The notes under the pieces were generated by a model, which worked only from the letters and a program-made list of their open reading frames with translations, did not search any database and had not been told where the DNA came from. A DNA stretch of 12,647 bases, from NCBI GenBank assembly GCA_045532035.1, contig JAZSFD010000056.1, positions 1-12,647 of the forward strand, written 5' to 3'. Both the position numbers and the translations under genes were made by a program. This document shows positions 1-6,502 of this stretch, piece after piece. This DNA comes from UMGS1052 sp045532035. Its GTDB lineage: Bacteria; Bacillota; Clostridia; Oscillospirales; CAG-382. Within the stretch, counting starts at the first letter, position 1. The number at the start of each line of letters is the position of its first letter.

Positions 1-260
1 CAATTCATATACTCATCTTTGTATATATCCATATATCGTGAAGCACTTGTGTATAGAATATCTTCTTGTTCGGATGGGTCGTAATTACAAAGTCCAAACA
101 TGAGCATTTTTACACCATAGTCCTTATGATAGATGTAAAAATCGGTGACTTCTTCACATTTGTCTGCTTCGATTATAAAACCATACGGCAGCGTATATGC
201 TGTGATGGTTTTTACATACTTATTTATGTCGTTTTCTAAAGTTTCACACATATTCATCAT
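1..260 (-). CDS. Hypothetical protein, partial (3' end beyond window)
   Basis: The minus strand reads open from ATG at 260 to the window edge (86 codons, no stop), so the C-terminus is missing. I do not recognise the family. The product is acidic and aromatic-rich with no obvious membrane segment; visible pieces include TLPYGFIIEADKCEEVTDFY and NYDPSEQEDILY. GGAGG at 261-265 lies just before a run of possible starts (260, 257, 251); 257 or 251 gives more usual spacing. The first ATG overlaps the stop of the upstream 47-residue gene (ATGA), which suggests translational coupling. Such small coupled acidic proteins are common on clostridial mobile elements, but nothing here proves that origin. 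That it is coding is fairly likely; its function is unknown. Confidence 0.6.
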   Translation of the reverse strand, partial: MMNMCETLENDINKYVKTITAYTLPYGFIIEADKCEEVTDFYIYHKDYGVKMLMFGLCNYDPSEQEDILYTSASRYMDIYKDEYMN

Positions 261-400
261 TCCTCCACTTCAAATAGTTCCATATATTCATCAGCGGTCA
301 GATGTGTTTCTGCCCAGACTTTGGCTTCTTTTTCGGTCATGGGAATAATATCATTGCCCCAACACCAACCACCACCATACGACTTCCCGTAGGCGCTCAT
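257..400 (-). CDS. Small hypothetical protein, 47 aa
   Basis: A minus-strand frame runs from ATG at 400 to TGA at 257-259. It begins with a Gly/Tyr/Trp-rich stretch (MSAYGKSYGGGWCWGNDIIP) followed by an acidic helical tail (MTEKEAKVWAETHLTADEYM). The stop overlaps the start of the next gene in an ATGA arrangement, so the two are probably one operon. Upstream there is only a weak G-rich stretch (GGTGGTGG) as a ribosome binding site. I cannot assign a function. The coherent composition and coupling support a real gene. It starts 15 bp from the oppositely oriented membrane-protein gene at 416, which leaves no room for a promoter for either and suggests a rearrangement boundary between them. Confidence 0.55.
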   Translation of the reverse strand: MSAYGKSYGGGWCWGNDIIPMTEKEAKVWAETHLTADEYMELFEVEE

Positions 401-415
401 ACCACCACCACTTCC

Positions 416-1105
416 ATGCAAAAAGTATTCACCGTTTTTCTTCTGATATCATTTGTGTTAAGTCTCGGTGTTACATTATATGTATTTAACAAGGACGATG
501 AAATGACAAGCAAGCGTTACGGATTCCCGATTTTTAAAATCGCTTATATGTATCCGCTTGTGCAATTTGCAGTTGGCGTAATCATCTGTATAATCGCAGC
601 AGTTATTGCGGTTCCATATTGGGTTGCACTGATATTATCACTTATTATTCTTGGCGCAGCTGCAATAGGTGTAATTGCAACAGATAATGCACGGGATATT
701 GTTGATCAAACAGAAGCAGAATCCGAAAGAGTTACTAAAGCTACAAAGATGTTTAACCTTAACATTGCATCTGTTTTGGATTTATGCAATGATGCGGCAG
801 TAAAAAAGAACTTGAAACGCTTGCTGAAAGTTTTCGATTCAGCGACCCCGTTTCAAGTGAGGCAACAGAAGAAATTGAAAACACAATAATGGAAAAGCTT
901 GAAAACCTGAAAATTGGCGTTTCTTCCTCCTCTGTTGATGAAAATATTGCTAAAATCACTGAAATTAAGAATCTTTTGGCTGAGAGAAACAGAATTTGTA
1001 AAATGAATAAAAGATAATTTCTTGATATGATAACAAAGCGCTGAAAAAGAACGCGAAAAAATCGCTGCTGAAATAATTCGTCTGACAGACGAGCTTATGA
1101 AATAA
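416..1105 (+). pseudogene. Membrane protein with C-terminal coiled coil, frame broken
   Basis: From ATG 416 (no ribosome binding site) the product has three hydrophobic stretches: about residues 3-22 (FTVFLLISFVLSLGVTLYVF), then two paired helices around residues 43-85. A hydrophilic helical region follows. At 802-808 the heptamer A-AAA-AAG is in phase. In frame 0 the reading becomes non-helical and stops at 887-889. A -1 shift at the heptamer instead continues a convincing E/K-rich helix (KELETLAESF...) to TAA at 1015-1017, about 200 residues. A further helical remnant (AEKEREKIAAEI) occurs in the original frame and ends at 1103-1105, so a second lesion is likely. The family is not recognised. 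A decayed gene is the simplest reading; programmed -1 frameshifting or a homopolymer sequencing error are alternatives. The 5' end may be truncated at the junction near 400-416. Confidence 0.55.
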
Positions 1106-1116
1106 AGATATACAGC

Positions 1117-1152
1117 AAAAAAGCTCTGACTGAATTTTGTCAGAGCTTTTTG
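1117..1152. terminator. Bidirectional intrinsic terminator
   Basis: A perfect 13-bp stem (1118-1130 with 1139-1151; core GCTCTGAC/GTCAGAGC) encloses an 8-nt loop, with A-runs on the left arm and T-runs on the right. It therefore has a U-tract when read in either direction. It lies just after the broken plus-strand gene and 9 bp beyond the uxuA stop, so it closes the minus-strand uronate operon. Confidence 0.88.
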
Positions 1153-1160
1153 TTTATTAT

Positions 1161-1884
1161 TTAGAGACGGTATTCCATCATTTTCTGCATTCCGCGCAGA
1201 TATCCGAAAACATTCGCTCTTGCGGTGTGTCCCCAACGGGTATCGTTGTTGATAAAGGGAACATGATCGTCAAGCACAAGACCGTTATAGCCTTTTTCGT
1301 GAAGCTTCCACATAATCTTTGCAGGATCATATCTTCCATCTCCCGGAAAACATTTCTTGAAGCAGTTGATCGTGCCCTGAACATCTCTGAAATGCACCAT
1401 GTGTACTTTGCCTCTCGAAACAAACTTTTCGATCATCTCAGTCACCGCCTCCCGCATAAGCGTTGACACCAGACTCGGCTTTTTCGCTGTCAAAAGCTGA
1501 CACAAAAGCTCCTCCGCGGGTCGGTTCGGTAATACTTGTACGCCATGCCCAAGTGGGGCAAAAATGATGCCCGAGAATCGGGATCCCAACCTCACCCATA
1601 TTACGAACTGTTTTGATATAATTTTCAATTTTTTCGTCGCGATCGGGATTGCCAAGCATAATGCTTTCAAGGAATCTTATTGGAACATTTTCGATCATTT
1701 CAAGCTTGAGCTCAAATTTTTCGGTGTATTCCTTCAGCCATTTGAGGGCTCTGACTGTCCAATAGTCCTCATCGCTTGTGGCAATTGGAGGAGTGTTGAA
1801 GTGAAAGCCTTCGCTGCCCAGCTGACGCGCCATAAGCAAAGCGTCGTCGTTGAATTCTTTTATTGCACCCAGGATTATTTTCAT
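1161..1884 (-). pseudogene. uxuA: Mannonate dehydratase, internally deleted and frameshifted
   Basis: UxuA dehydrates D-mannonate to 2-keto-3-deoxygluconate in hexuronate catabolism. The first frame starts at ATG 1884 (GAGGTG 5 nt upstream) and gives an N-terminal half with LEMIENVPIRF, IENYIKTVRNMG and PTRGGAF. It stops at 1438-1440. A second frame to TAA at 1161 carries the C-terminal half: GKVHMVHFRDVQG, FPGDGRYDP and VLDDHVPFINNDTRWGH. The halves meet near 1445-1470. Intact family members are about 310-360 residues and have between these halves a segment with an HPDDPP metal/substrate motif. About 70 residues including that motif are missing here, and the frame shifts at the same place. 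The gene is 10 bp downstream of the SDR and is the last of the operon. Identity is secure from the flanking motifs; the product should be inactive unless the deletion is an assembly artefact. Confidence 0.85.
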
Positions 1885-1894
1885 AATGCACCTC

Positions 1895-2531
1895 TCAGAA
1901 TGCGCCGTTGACGATAGATGAAGCTCCGCCGTCGACGATCATTGTTGTTGAATCTGTCATGGGGAAAGAAGAGTCGGTTGCGAGGAAATATACATTTTCG
2001 CCCATGGTCTCTTTGGTTGAAAACTCATGCAGCGGTATTGTGCTCTTTCTTCTCTCAAATTCCTCGGGGCTGACATCATCATAGCGGTGAGTGATTATAG
2101 CACCGGGAGCGATACAGTTGACTCTGACACCGTATTTGCCGAAATCAATAGCCAACGCCTTTGCCATAGAGCTGACAGCACCTTTGCTTGCAACATACGC
2201 ACTGCGTTCGGGCAATGCGGATATGTAATTTATCGATCCGACAAACACAATTGTTGCTCCTTTGGCTTTTCCGGTTCTGATCATCTGACGCACAGCAGCG
2301 CGTGCAGGCATAAAATACCCGACATCATTTGTGATGAGCACATTCGACCAAGCTTGACCGTCAACTGTCAGAGGATCCATCCATCTTCCGAGATCTGCGG
2401 CAACACAGACAACTGAATTAAGCTCGACACCTGCTTTTTCGATTTTTTCAAACAATATATCGGTGTCTGTTACCGCATCAAGAGGGGAGTAGGAGAAACC
2501 GTAACACGGAATATTGAATTCTTTTTCAAGC
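1895..2531 (-). pseudogene. SDR oxidoreductase, 3' portion (split by transposon)
   Basis: This fragment encodes residues about 44-255 of a short-chain dehydrogenase/reductase. It retains the catalytic Ser-Tyr-Lys (VFVGSINY, then YVASK), NCIAPGAI and the C-terminal MIVDGG. It lacks the Rossmann TGxxxGxG nucleotide-binding motif, which lies on the other side of the transposon at 6349-6487. Joining at the 8-bp duplication restores GCC GAG CTT GAA AAA GAA TTC (AELEKEF) in frame; numbered on the 255-residue product the triad is S143, Y156, K160. A hybrid frame could start at ATG 2575 inside the transposon end, adding 14 foreign codons, but it has no ribosome binding site and no cofactor fold. Context between the SMP-30 gene and uxuA suggests fructuronate reductase (mannonate oxidoreductase) activity; that is inference. 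Confidence 0.9.
2524..2531. repeat. Target site duplication, left copy
   Basis: TTTCAAGC lies directly outside the left terminal inverted repeat and is identical to 6349-6356. The 8-bp length matches the IS1595 family, and both copies lie in SDR coding sequence. Confidence 0.93.
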
Positions 2532-2556
2532 TTATATAGTCCATAATTATCTTGAT
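2532..2556 (+). repeat. Left terminal inverted repeat
   Basis: Begins TTATATAGTCCA and ends ATTATCTTGAT. It matches the reverse complement of 6324-6348 at 23 of 25 positions, differing only at the two bases after the first 12. Confidence 0.93.
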
Positions 2557-2621
2557 TGGGCTTGCGTGTTGTCATTTCGCACAGTTTTTGAGTTCAAAAA
2601 AGTTAAAATGTGTTTTTTGTT

Positions 2622-2668
2622 GAGTTTCTGTGCGTGACGCAATCCCGCGCAGAAACTCTCTTTTTGCT
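2622..2668 (+). terminator. Intrinsic-terminator-like hairpin near the transposon's left end
   Basis: A 13-bp stem (2622-2634 with 2646-2658, one G-T wobble, outer arm GAGTTTCTG/CAGAAACTC) with an 11-nt loop is followed by a T-rich run (2659-2668) on the plus strand. No plus-strand gene lies between the element end and this hairpin. It may block transcripts entering from outside the element, or be the end of a small transcript. The structure is clear; the role is inferred. Confidence 0.6.
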
Positions 2669-2930
2669 TTGAAATGACTTGACGGAAGCCGTTTGCTCAA
2701 AAATTGGTCTGTGGTCTGTTATGGGTCAACAGGTATCAAAACGGGGCAAAATCAGCCATTCACCCCACAAATCTATCACACCAAACGCTCCAAATTGTAA
2801 ATTTTCATTCCTGGAGTGAGACAAATGGGGTCTGGTACGCTACAATATATAAGAAGATAAAAATTATCGTCTGAAAAGGTGTAAGATTTTCAGACGGTTT
2901 CCGTGTATATAGGTGAAAGGAGGTCTGTCT
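2669..2930 (+). promoter_or_regulatory. Leader and promoter region of the sigma operon
   Basis: This gene-free stretch precedes the sigma factor. TACAAT at 2841-2846 is a plausible -10 box, but no good sigma-A -35 box is present. TGAGAC at 2817-2822, 18 bp upstream, is the only candidate and could equally be part of an ECF-type promoter recognised by the element's own sigma factor. AGAC/GTCT inverted repeats flank 2824-2829. Downstream, in the presumed untranslated leader, is a perfect 10-bp stem (CGTCTGAAAA/TTTTCAGACG, about 2868-2896) without a following T-run, so not a terminator. AAAGGAGG at 2917-2923 is a strong ribosome binding site for ATG 2931. Between 2669 and 2800 I see no further feature. 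Confidence 0.45.
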
Positions 2931-3491
2931 ATGGAAGATAGAGAAATTGTGAATCTGTATTGGGAACGAAACTCCAATGCAATCAAAGAGACAGCCTCTA
3001 AATATGGTGGGTACTGCAAATCTATCGCAAAGAACATATTAGGCAATAATGAGGACGCAGAAGAATGTGTCAACGATACATACTTGAATACTTGGAACTC
3101 CATTCCTCCCAATCGCCCGTATGTTCTTTCTACCTATTTAGGGAAGATAACAAGAAATCTGTCCTTTGATAGATTTAGACACAGACACGCCGATAAGCGT
3201 GGCGGTGGAGAAATCGAACTTGTCCTTGAAGAATTGGGTGAGTGTGTATCTGGTGCTGACAGCGTAGAGCAGGAAGTTGAGAAGAAAGAACTTGTTCGTG
3301 CAATCAACAGTTTTCTTGATACCCTCTCACAAGAGAAGTGTAACATCTTCTTATGCCGTTATTGGTATGCAATTCCTGTATCAGAGATTGCAACACGCTT
3401 TGGAATGAGCGAGGGGAATGTATCTGTTACCCTTAATCGTATCCGTAGTAAAATGAAAAATTATCTTAAAGAAAGGGGTTATGACCTATGA
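2931..3491 (+). CDS. ECF-type RNA polymerase sigma factor (sigma-70 family)
   Basis: The 186-residue product has the two-domain form of group IV sigma factors. Region 2 is visible at about residues 25-85 (NILGNNEDAEECVNDTYLNTW, with the DAEE...W signature, then TYLGKITRNLSFDRFRHR). Region 4 is at about 125-180 (LSQEKCNIFLCRY, helix-turn-helix IPVSEIATRFGMSEGNVSVTLNRIR). No regions 1 or 3 are present. I chose ATG 2931, 7 nt after AGGAGG, over the in-frame GTG at 2913, which lies upstream of that site. The gene overlaps the next by 4 bp (ATGA), the normal arrangement of an ECF sigma and its membrane anti-sigma factor. It is transposon cargo. It probably directs transcription of its own operon and perhaps other promoters; targets cannot be read from the sequence. 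Confidence 0.88.
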   Translation: MEDREIVNLYWERNSNAIKETASKYGGYCKSIAKNILGNNEDAEECVNDTYLNTWNSIPPNRPYVLSTYLGKITRNLSFDRFRHRHADKRGGGEIELVLEELGECVSGADSVEQEVEKKELVRAINSFLDTLSQEKCNIFLCRYWYAIPVSEIATRFGMSEGNVSVTLNRIRSKMKNYLKERGYDL

Positions 3492-4372
3492 GAAAAGAAG
3501 AACTCTTTAATATCATTGGCGAGGTGGACGAGCAGAAAGTTGCCGCTGCTGGTATGGCTATGAACAAGAAGAAGTCCCGCCCCGTTTGGGTTAAATGGGG
3601 TGCTATGGCTGCTTGTCTGTGCCTTGTGGTTGTTGGAATACTTGTGCCTACAATGAACAACCAAATCTCTGGTCCAAACAACAATCCTCAACAGAGTGGT
3701 ACTCACTTGGAAAATCCTAACAATGTGGATAAAACAGACCCTCATCATTCTACTCCAAATGTAAATGCTTCTATTCAAATATCTTTGGCAAATATTTATC
3801 TAAATGAGTTTGATTCCCAAATTGCTGACGCACCAAAATATTATGACCCAACATTGTATGATAGTGTCCTGTGGTCTGAAAAAGAGGTCTATGCGTATTA
3901 TGGCAAGGATATTTCACCTAAATATATCCCAGACGGACTATTGTACAGCTTAGGTCAGCGAGTAGTAGTATCTAAAACAGGTGAGGTCTGTGCAGATACC
4001 GTTGTCTTACAGTATTACCACGAATTTGACGAAACAGGCGCACCTAAGCATACTGAAAAAGTATCAGCAAACTATGGATTTTCGGTAATAGTATCTAAAC
4101 TTGGGCTATTGAGCGACTGTCTGTATGTTCTGCCAGATAACGAAGTAAAACAGACTGATATTGGTGGAACTGAAGTTACATTTGGTTATCGTGCTATGCC
4201 GTATGTGTCTGTTACAAATGAAGGAAATTCTCATTATGACCTGTATGTTGCTGAATTTGAAATAGGTGAGATTGCTTATCAAATTGTTGCAGAACAAATG
4301 AGTAAGGAAGATGTTGTTAAAATTGTATCTTCTATAATTTACGATACTACCGACATTGAAATCACTCAATAA
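3488..4372 (+). CDS. Single-pass membrane protein, probable anti-sigma factor
   Basis: The 294-residue product has a short charged cytoplasmic N-terminus (MRKEELFNIIGEVDEQKV), one transmembrane helix at about residues 37-55 (VKWGAMAACLCLVVVGILVP), a low-complexity Asn/Pro/His-rich linker (about 57-95), and a roughly 200-residue extracytoplasmic domain with no motif I can name. The segment near the end (ELYV-type strand then MSKEDVVKIVSSI) resembles the C-terminus of DUF4367-like extracytoplasmic domains, but that is weak. The 4-bp overlap with the sigma gene and the inside-membrane-outside layout are typical of anti-sigma factors, with the N-terminus holding the sigma factor and the outer domain sensing a signal. 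No zinc-binding anti-sigma motif (HxxxCxxC) is visible, so the anti-sigma role is by context. Confidence 0.72.
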   Translation: MRKEELFNIIGEVDEQKVAAAGMAMNKKKSRPVWVKWGAMAACLCLVVVGILVPTMNNQISGPNNNPQQSGTHLENPNNVDKTDPHHSTPNVNASIQISLANIYLNEFDSQIADAPKYYDPTLYDSVLWSEKEVYAYYGKDISPKYIPDGLLYSLGQRVVVSKTGEVCADTVVLQYYHEFDETGAPKHTEKVSANYGFSVIVSKLGLLSDCLYVLPDNEVKQTDIGGTEVTFGYRAMPYVSVTNEGNSHYDLYVAEFEIGEIAYQIVAEQMSKEDVVKIVSSIIYDTTDIEITQ

Positions 4373-4375
4373 TAC

Positions 4376-4410
4376 AAAACTCCTGCTCTACAACGGAGCA
4401 GGAGTTTCTG
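4376..4410. terminator. Bidirectional intrinsic terminator between convergent genes
   Basis: A perfect 12-bp stem (AAACTCCTGCTC at 4377-4388 with GAGCAGGAGTTT at 4396-4407) has a 7-nt loop and A/T tracts on both flanks. It separates the end of the membrane-protein gene (4372) from the end of the convergent transposase gene (4413) and can serve both. Confidence 0.88.
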
Positions 4411-4412
4411 TG

Positions 4413-6173
4413 TCAAAATAGATAGTCCTCGTCAGCGTCGTCAATATCATCGTCAACGGTGCTATCGTCATATTTCAGAATGAACAGGCGTTCAAGGTCA
4501 ACCATATCTCCACCTTTGGAGTAGGTCAGTTCCTTGTCGGGTATCTTGTGGGCAGTGATATACTTGATATCCTCTGTGTAGATACTGTATGTCTTGTCAT
4601 TGGCAATCAGGTCACAGACAATATCCTCTATATCCTCTTTGGGTAACTCCATAATGGCAGAATACAGAGCCCAATGCTTCATTCGAGTATAGTTTTTGAT
4701 ACCATACTTCTTGCCATAGGGTCTTAATTTGCCAACAGTTGTTTCTTTAATGTATTTCCTATGGTCGAAAGAGATAACACGGTCTTCCTCGTCAAACTTG
4801 AAGAACTTGTTGTCGGTCTTTCTTCTCATTTCCTTTGTCGCCTTATCAAGCAGGGCGAGGTATCTGCCCGTTGGTTTTGGTGCTATATAGAAATCCCGCT
4901 TTTTCATATCGTTCAGAATAAAAGCGTTCTTGTTTTTCACCAATTCCGTCAGCAAGATTTCAGCGTCTTTCATTGAAGAAAGGGTGGTCTTGTGGTCGTG
5001 TCGCCAATTATACAAGAATGTGAAAGCGTCTACATAGGCAGGCAGACTTTTGGTTGCAACACCCGTAGTTTCTTTCTCCAAGTTCAATTTCAGATAATTG
5101 TGGAAAGCATTAACACGGGACAGGTTTAAGCCGTACTCATATTTGATTTTGCAGAACTCGCTGAACGGCATACTGTTGGCCGTTTCTATGGAATCAAGAA
5201 GACCGTCAGCATATAGCTGTGCTGCAATTTTCTTGTTTTTCGTGTAGAGTTCTTTTACAGCCGCATCATCGCTGGTACTTCTCACGCCTGTAATATAGCC
5301 CGCTTTTCTCAGATTGCTTACAAAAGAAGAGGGTCTGACATAATGAGGAATGCTTTTCAATCCGCAGTAGTCTTTGTATATTGGGCTACCGTCTGAACAC
5401 AGATAGGTAATATCTTGAAAATACTGGTCAAAATGGTCTGTGAACATTTTGGGGTCAGCCTTACCCATACTTGTGATTATGGAGATGGCATGGTTGCGGT
5501 TGTCTACGGCGCAGACTACACAAGCATATTCAGAACTCATTACACCTAATCGGCTGGGTGAATATCCTCTACGGGGTAATCTTACTTCAATAACATTCGG
5601 AAGAACATTGATTAACTTTTTACCAAGGTCTGTTCTTGTGCCTTTCTGATTTTCTCGGAAAAAGGTCTCGTCTACCTGCACAATGCCCGTCAAGGTAGGC
5701 TTTGGCATTAGGCTCATAGCATAGAGCAGTTTGTGTCTTGCAAGGTGAACGGATTTTCTGTTAAGCCCTGTAAGGTTGTAGTCCTTTTCCAGAGCGTCTA
5801 ACATTTCGTCTAACGAGTAATTGTTCACGGTCATATGGACGAGTTTAACCCATACTTCCCAAGTCCAAGTCGTACCCTCCATAAAGGTGTCTGTGGTTAC
5901 AGAGAAAGTGGTCTTACAGTTTTTGCAGTAGTATCTTTGCAGACCATAGCGAGAGCCATTTTTCACAAAGTTATCTGAATTACAAGACGGACACGCAGAA
6001 ACAGGGGACAAGGCTTCTAATTTGGTTTGGATTTCCTCTTGCTTCATTTGGTTGATTTGGTCCAAAACCTTTACTTGTCTGACTTTTTCATATTCTTTGA
6101 GATATGCGGTCAATTCCTCTAATGAGAGTTTCATTAGGTGTTTCTTGAATATTACGCTGTCTGGCTTTTTCAT
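4413..6173 (-). CDS. IS1595-like DDE-type transposase, extended
   Basis: The 586-residue product should cut and join the transposon ends. From ATG 6173 the order is: N-terminal helical region (1-58), zinc ribbon (CPSC at about 61-64 and CKNC at 83-86), a helix-turn-helix-like segment (about 110-150), then the DDE core. The core shows D168 in VQVDETFF, a strand CAVDNRNHAI, D261 in YLCSDGS, and NAFHNYLKLNLE near 355-367, followed by GVATKSLPAYVDAFTFLYNW. The last pattern matches the H/N...LK...GVSTKYL...Y...F segment of IS1595/ISXO2-type transposases. About 190 residues follow, ending in a very acidic tail (DDSTVDDDIDDADEDYLF). Family members are usually about 200-350 residues, so this is long. 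ATG 6173 has GGGAG upstream at usual spacing; GTG 6182 is too close to it. A divergent relative of IS1595 is the main alternative. Confidence 0.87.
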   Translation of the reverse strand: MKKPDSVIFKKHLMKLSLEELTAYLKEYEKVRQVKVLDQINQMKQEEIQTKLEALSPVSACPSCNSDNFVKNGSRYGLQRYYCKNCKTTFSVTTDTFMEGTTWTWEVWVKLVHMTVNNYSLDEMLDALEKDYNLTGLNRKSVHLARHKLLYAMSLMPKPTLTGIVQVDETFFRENQKGTRTDLGKKLINVLPNVIEVRLPRRGYSPSRLGVMSSEYACVVCAVDNRNHAISIITSMGKADPKMFTDHFDQYFQDITYLCSDGSPIYKDYCGLKSIPHYVRPSSFVSNLRKAGYITGVRSTSDDAAVKELYTKNKKIAAQLYADGLLDSIETANSMPFSEFCKIKYEYGLNLSRVNAFHNYLKLNLEKETTGVATKSLPAYVDAFTFLYNWRHDHKTTLSSMKDAEILLTELVKNKNAFILNDMKKRDFYIAPKPTGRYLALLDKATKEMRRKTDNKFFKFDEEDRVISFDHRKYIKETTVGKLRPYGKKYGIKNYTRMKHWALYSAIMELPKEDIEDIVCDLIANDKTYSIYTEDIKYITAHKIPDKELTYSKGGDMVDLERLFILKYDDSTVDDDIDDADEDYLF

Positions 6174-6283
6174 ATAGTTCACTCCCTTGTATTTTTCTAC
6201 TTAACACAAGGTATCTTTTTCTGTCTGAAAGTTCCCTGTATATGTCCATGAAAGAAAAATGACAATAAACAATTTTCAAGAAA

Positions 6284-6312
6284 AGTATATCATTTTTTGG
6301 TTGTTATAACAA
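6284..6312 (-). promoter_or_regulatory. Transposase promoter with overlapping palindrome
   Basis: On the minus strand, TTGTTA (6307-6312) and TATACT (6284-6289) are separated by 17 bp, a good sigma-A promoter reading into the transposase. The -35 box lies in a perfect 12-bp palindrome, TTGTTATAACAA (6301-6312), a possible repressor site. The promoter sits within 65 bp of the right transposon end. Confidence 0.62.
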
Positions 6313-6323
6313 GGTTGCTGACC

Positions 6324-6348
6324 ATCAAGATAATAGTGGACTATATAA
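6324..6348 (-). repeat. Right terminal inverted repeat
   Basis: The outer end reads GGACTATATAA on the plus strand. The reverse complement matches the left repeat at 2532-2556 in 23 of 25 bases. Confidence 0.93.
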
Positions 6349-6356
6349 TTTCAAGC
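6349..6356. repeat. Target site duplication, right copy
   Basis: TTTCAAGC directly follows the right inverted repeat and is identical to 2524-2531. This copy also codes for residues near A44-E46 of the interrupted SDR. Confidence 0.93.
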
Positions 6357-6487
6357 TCGGCCGCAACAGCTTTGATCTCGTCGTCATCTCTGCTTGTAAT
6401 AACAGTTGACCATCCCTCTTTCATGAATTTTCTTGCTATTCCAATTCCGGAATTTCTTTCGGCACCGGTTATCAATACAGTTTTCAT
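6349..6487 (-). pseudogene. SDR oxidoreductase, 5' portion (split by transposon)
   Basis: From ATG 6487 (AGGAGT ribosome binding site at about 6493-6498) the frame encodes the first 46 residues of the SDR. It contains the Rossmann cofactor motif TGAERNSGIG at residues 7-16 and the second strand/helix STVITSRDDDEIKAVAAELE. It then runs into the transposon end and stops at TAG 6341-6343 after two foreign codons (II). The rest of the gene is at 1895-2531 beyond the transposon. The start lies 15 bp after the SMP-30 gene stop, as expected within the operon. The fragment alone cannot be an enzyme. TGAERNSGIG has one or two more residues between TG and GIG than the classical SDR motif, a minor variation. 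Confidence 0.92.
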
Positions 6488-6502
6488 TTTGCGCACTCCT
6501 GT

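Larger units (their letters stand above)
2532..6348. mobile_element. IS1595-like transposon carrying ECF sigma/anti-sigma genes
   Basis: This 3817-bp unit is bounded by 25-bp inverted repeats with 23 matches (outer 12 bases TTATATAGTCCA) and flanked by a perfect 8-bp duplication, TTTCAAGC. Inside, left to right, are a hairpin terminator, a regulatory leader, an ECF-type sigma gene and coupled membrane-protein gene (plus strand), a bidirectional terminator, and a 586-residue transposase (minus strand) whose promoter is next to the right end. Excision with one duplication copy restores an uninterrupted SDR gene, which proves the boundaries. IS1595-family elements are known to include members with passenger genes and make 8-bp duplications; assignment to that family or a close relative rests on transposase motifs and duplication size. 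The near-perfect ends suggest a recent insertion. Confidence 0.93.

Noticed and set aside
302..415. N-terminal extension of the plus-strand membrane gene back to 302
   Set aside because: This stretch is antisense to the 47-residue minus-strand gene, whose composition and ATGA coupling are more gene-like; the extension gives a Thr-rich nonsense sequence.
2532..2575. Functional SDR starting at ATG 2575 within the transposon end
   Set aside because: It has no ribosome binding site and would lack the Rossmann cofactor motif; the true N-terminus is at 6349-6487.
2913..2930. GTG 2913 as the sigma factor start
   Set aside because: It lies upstream of, and reads through, the AGGAGG that serves ATG 2931.
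3479..3778. Minus-strand frames opposite the sigma/membrane gene overlap
   Set aside because: Shadows of the coupled plus-strand genes, which have clear sigma and membrane signatures.
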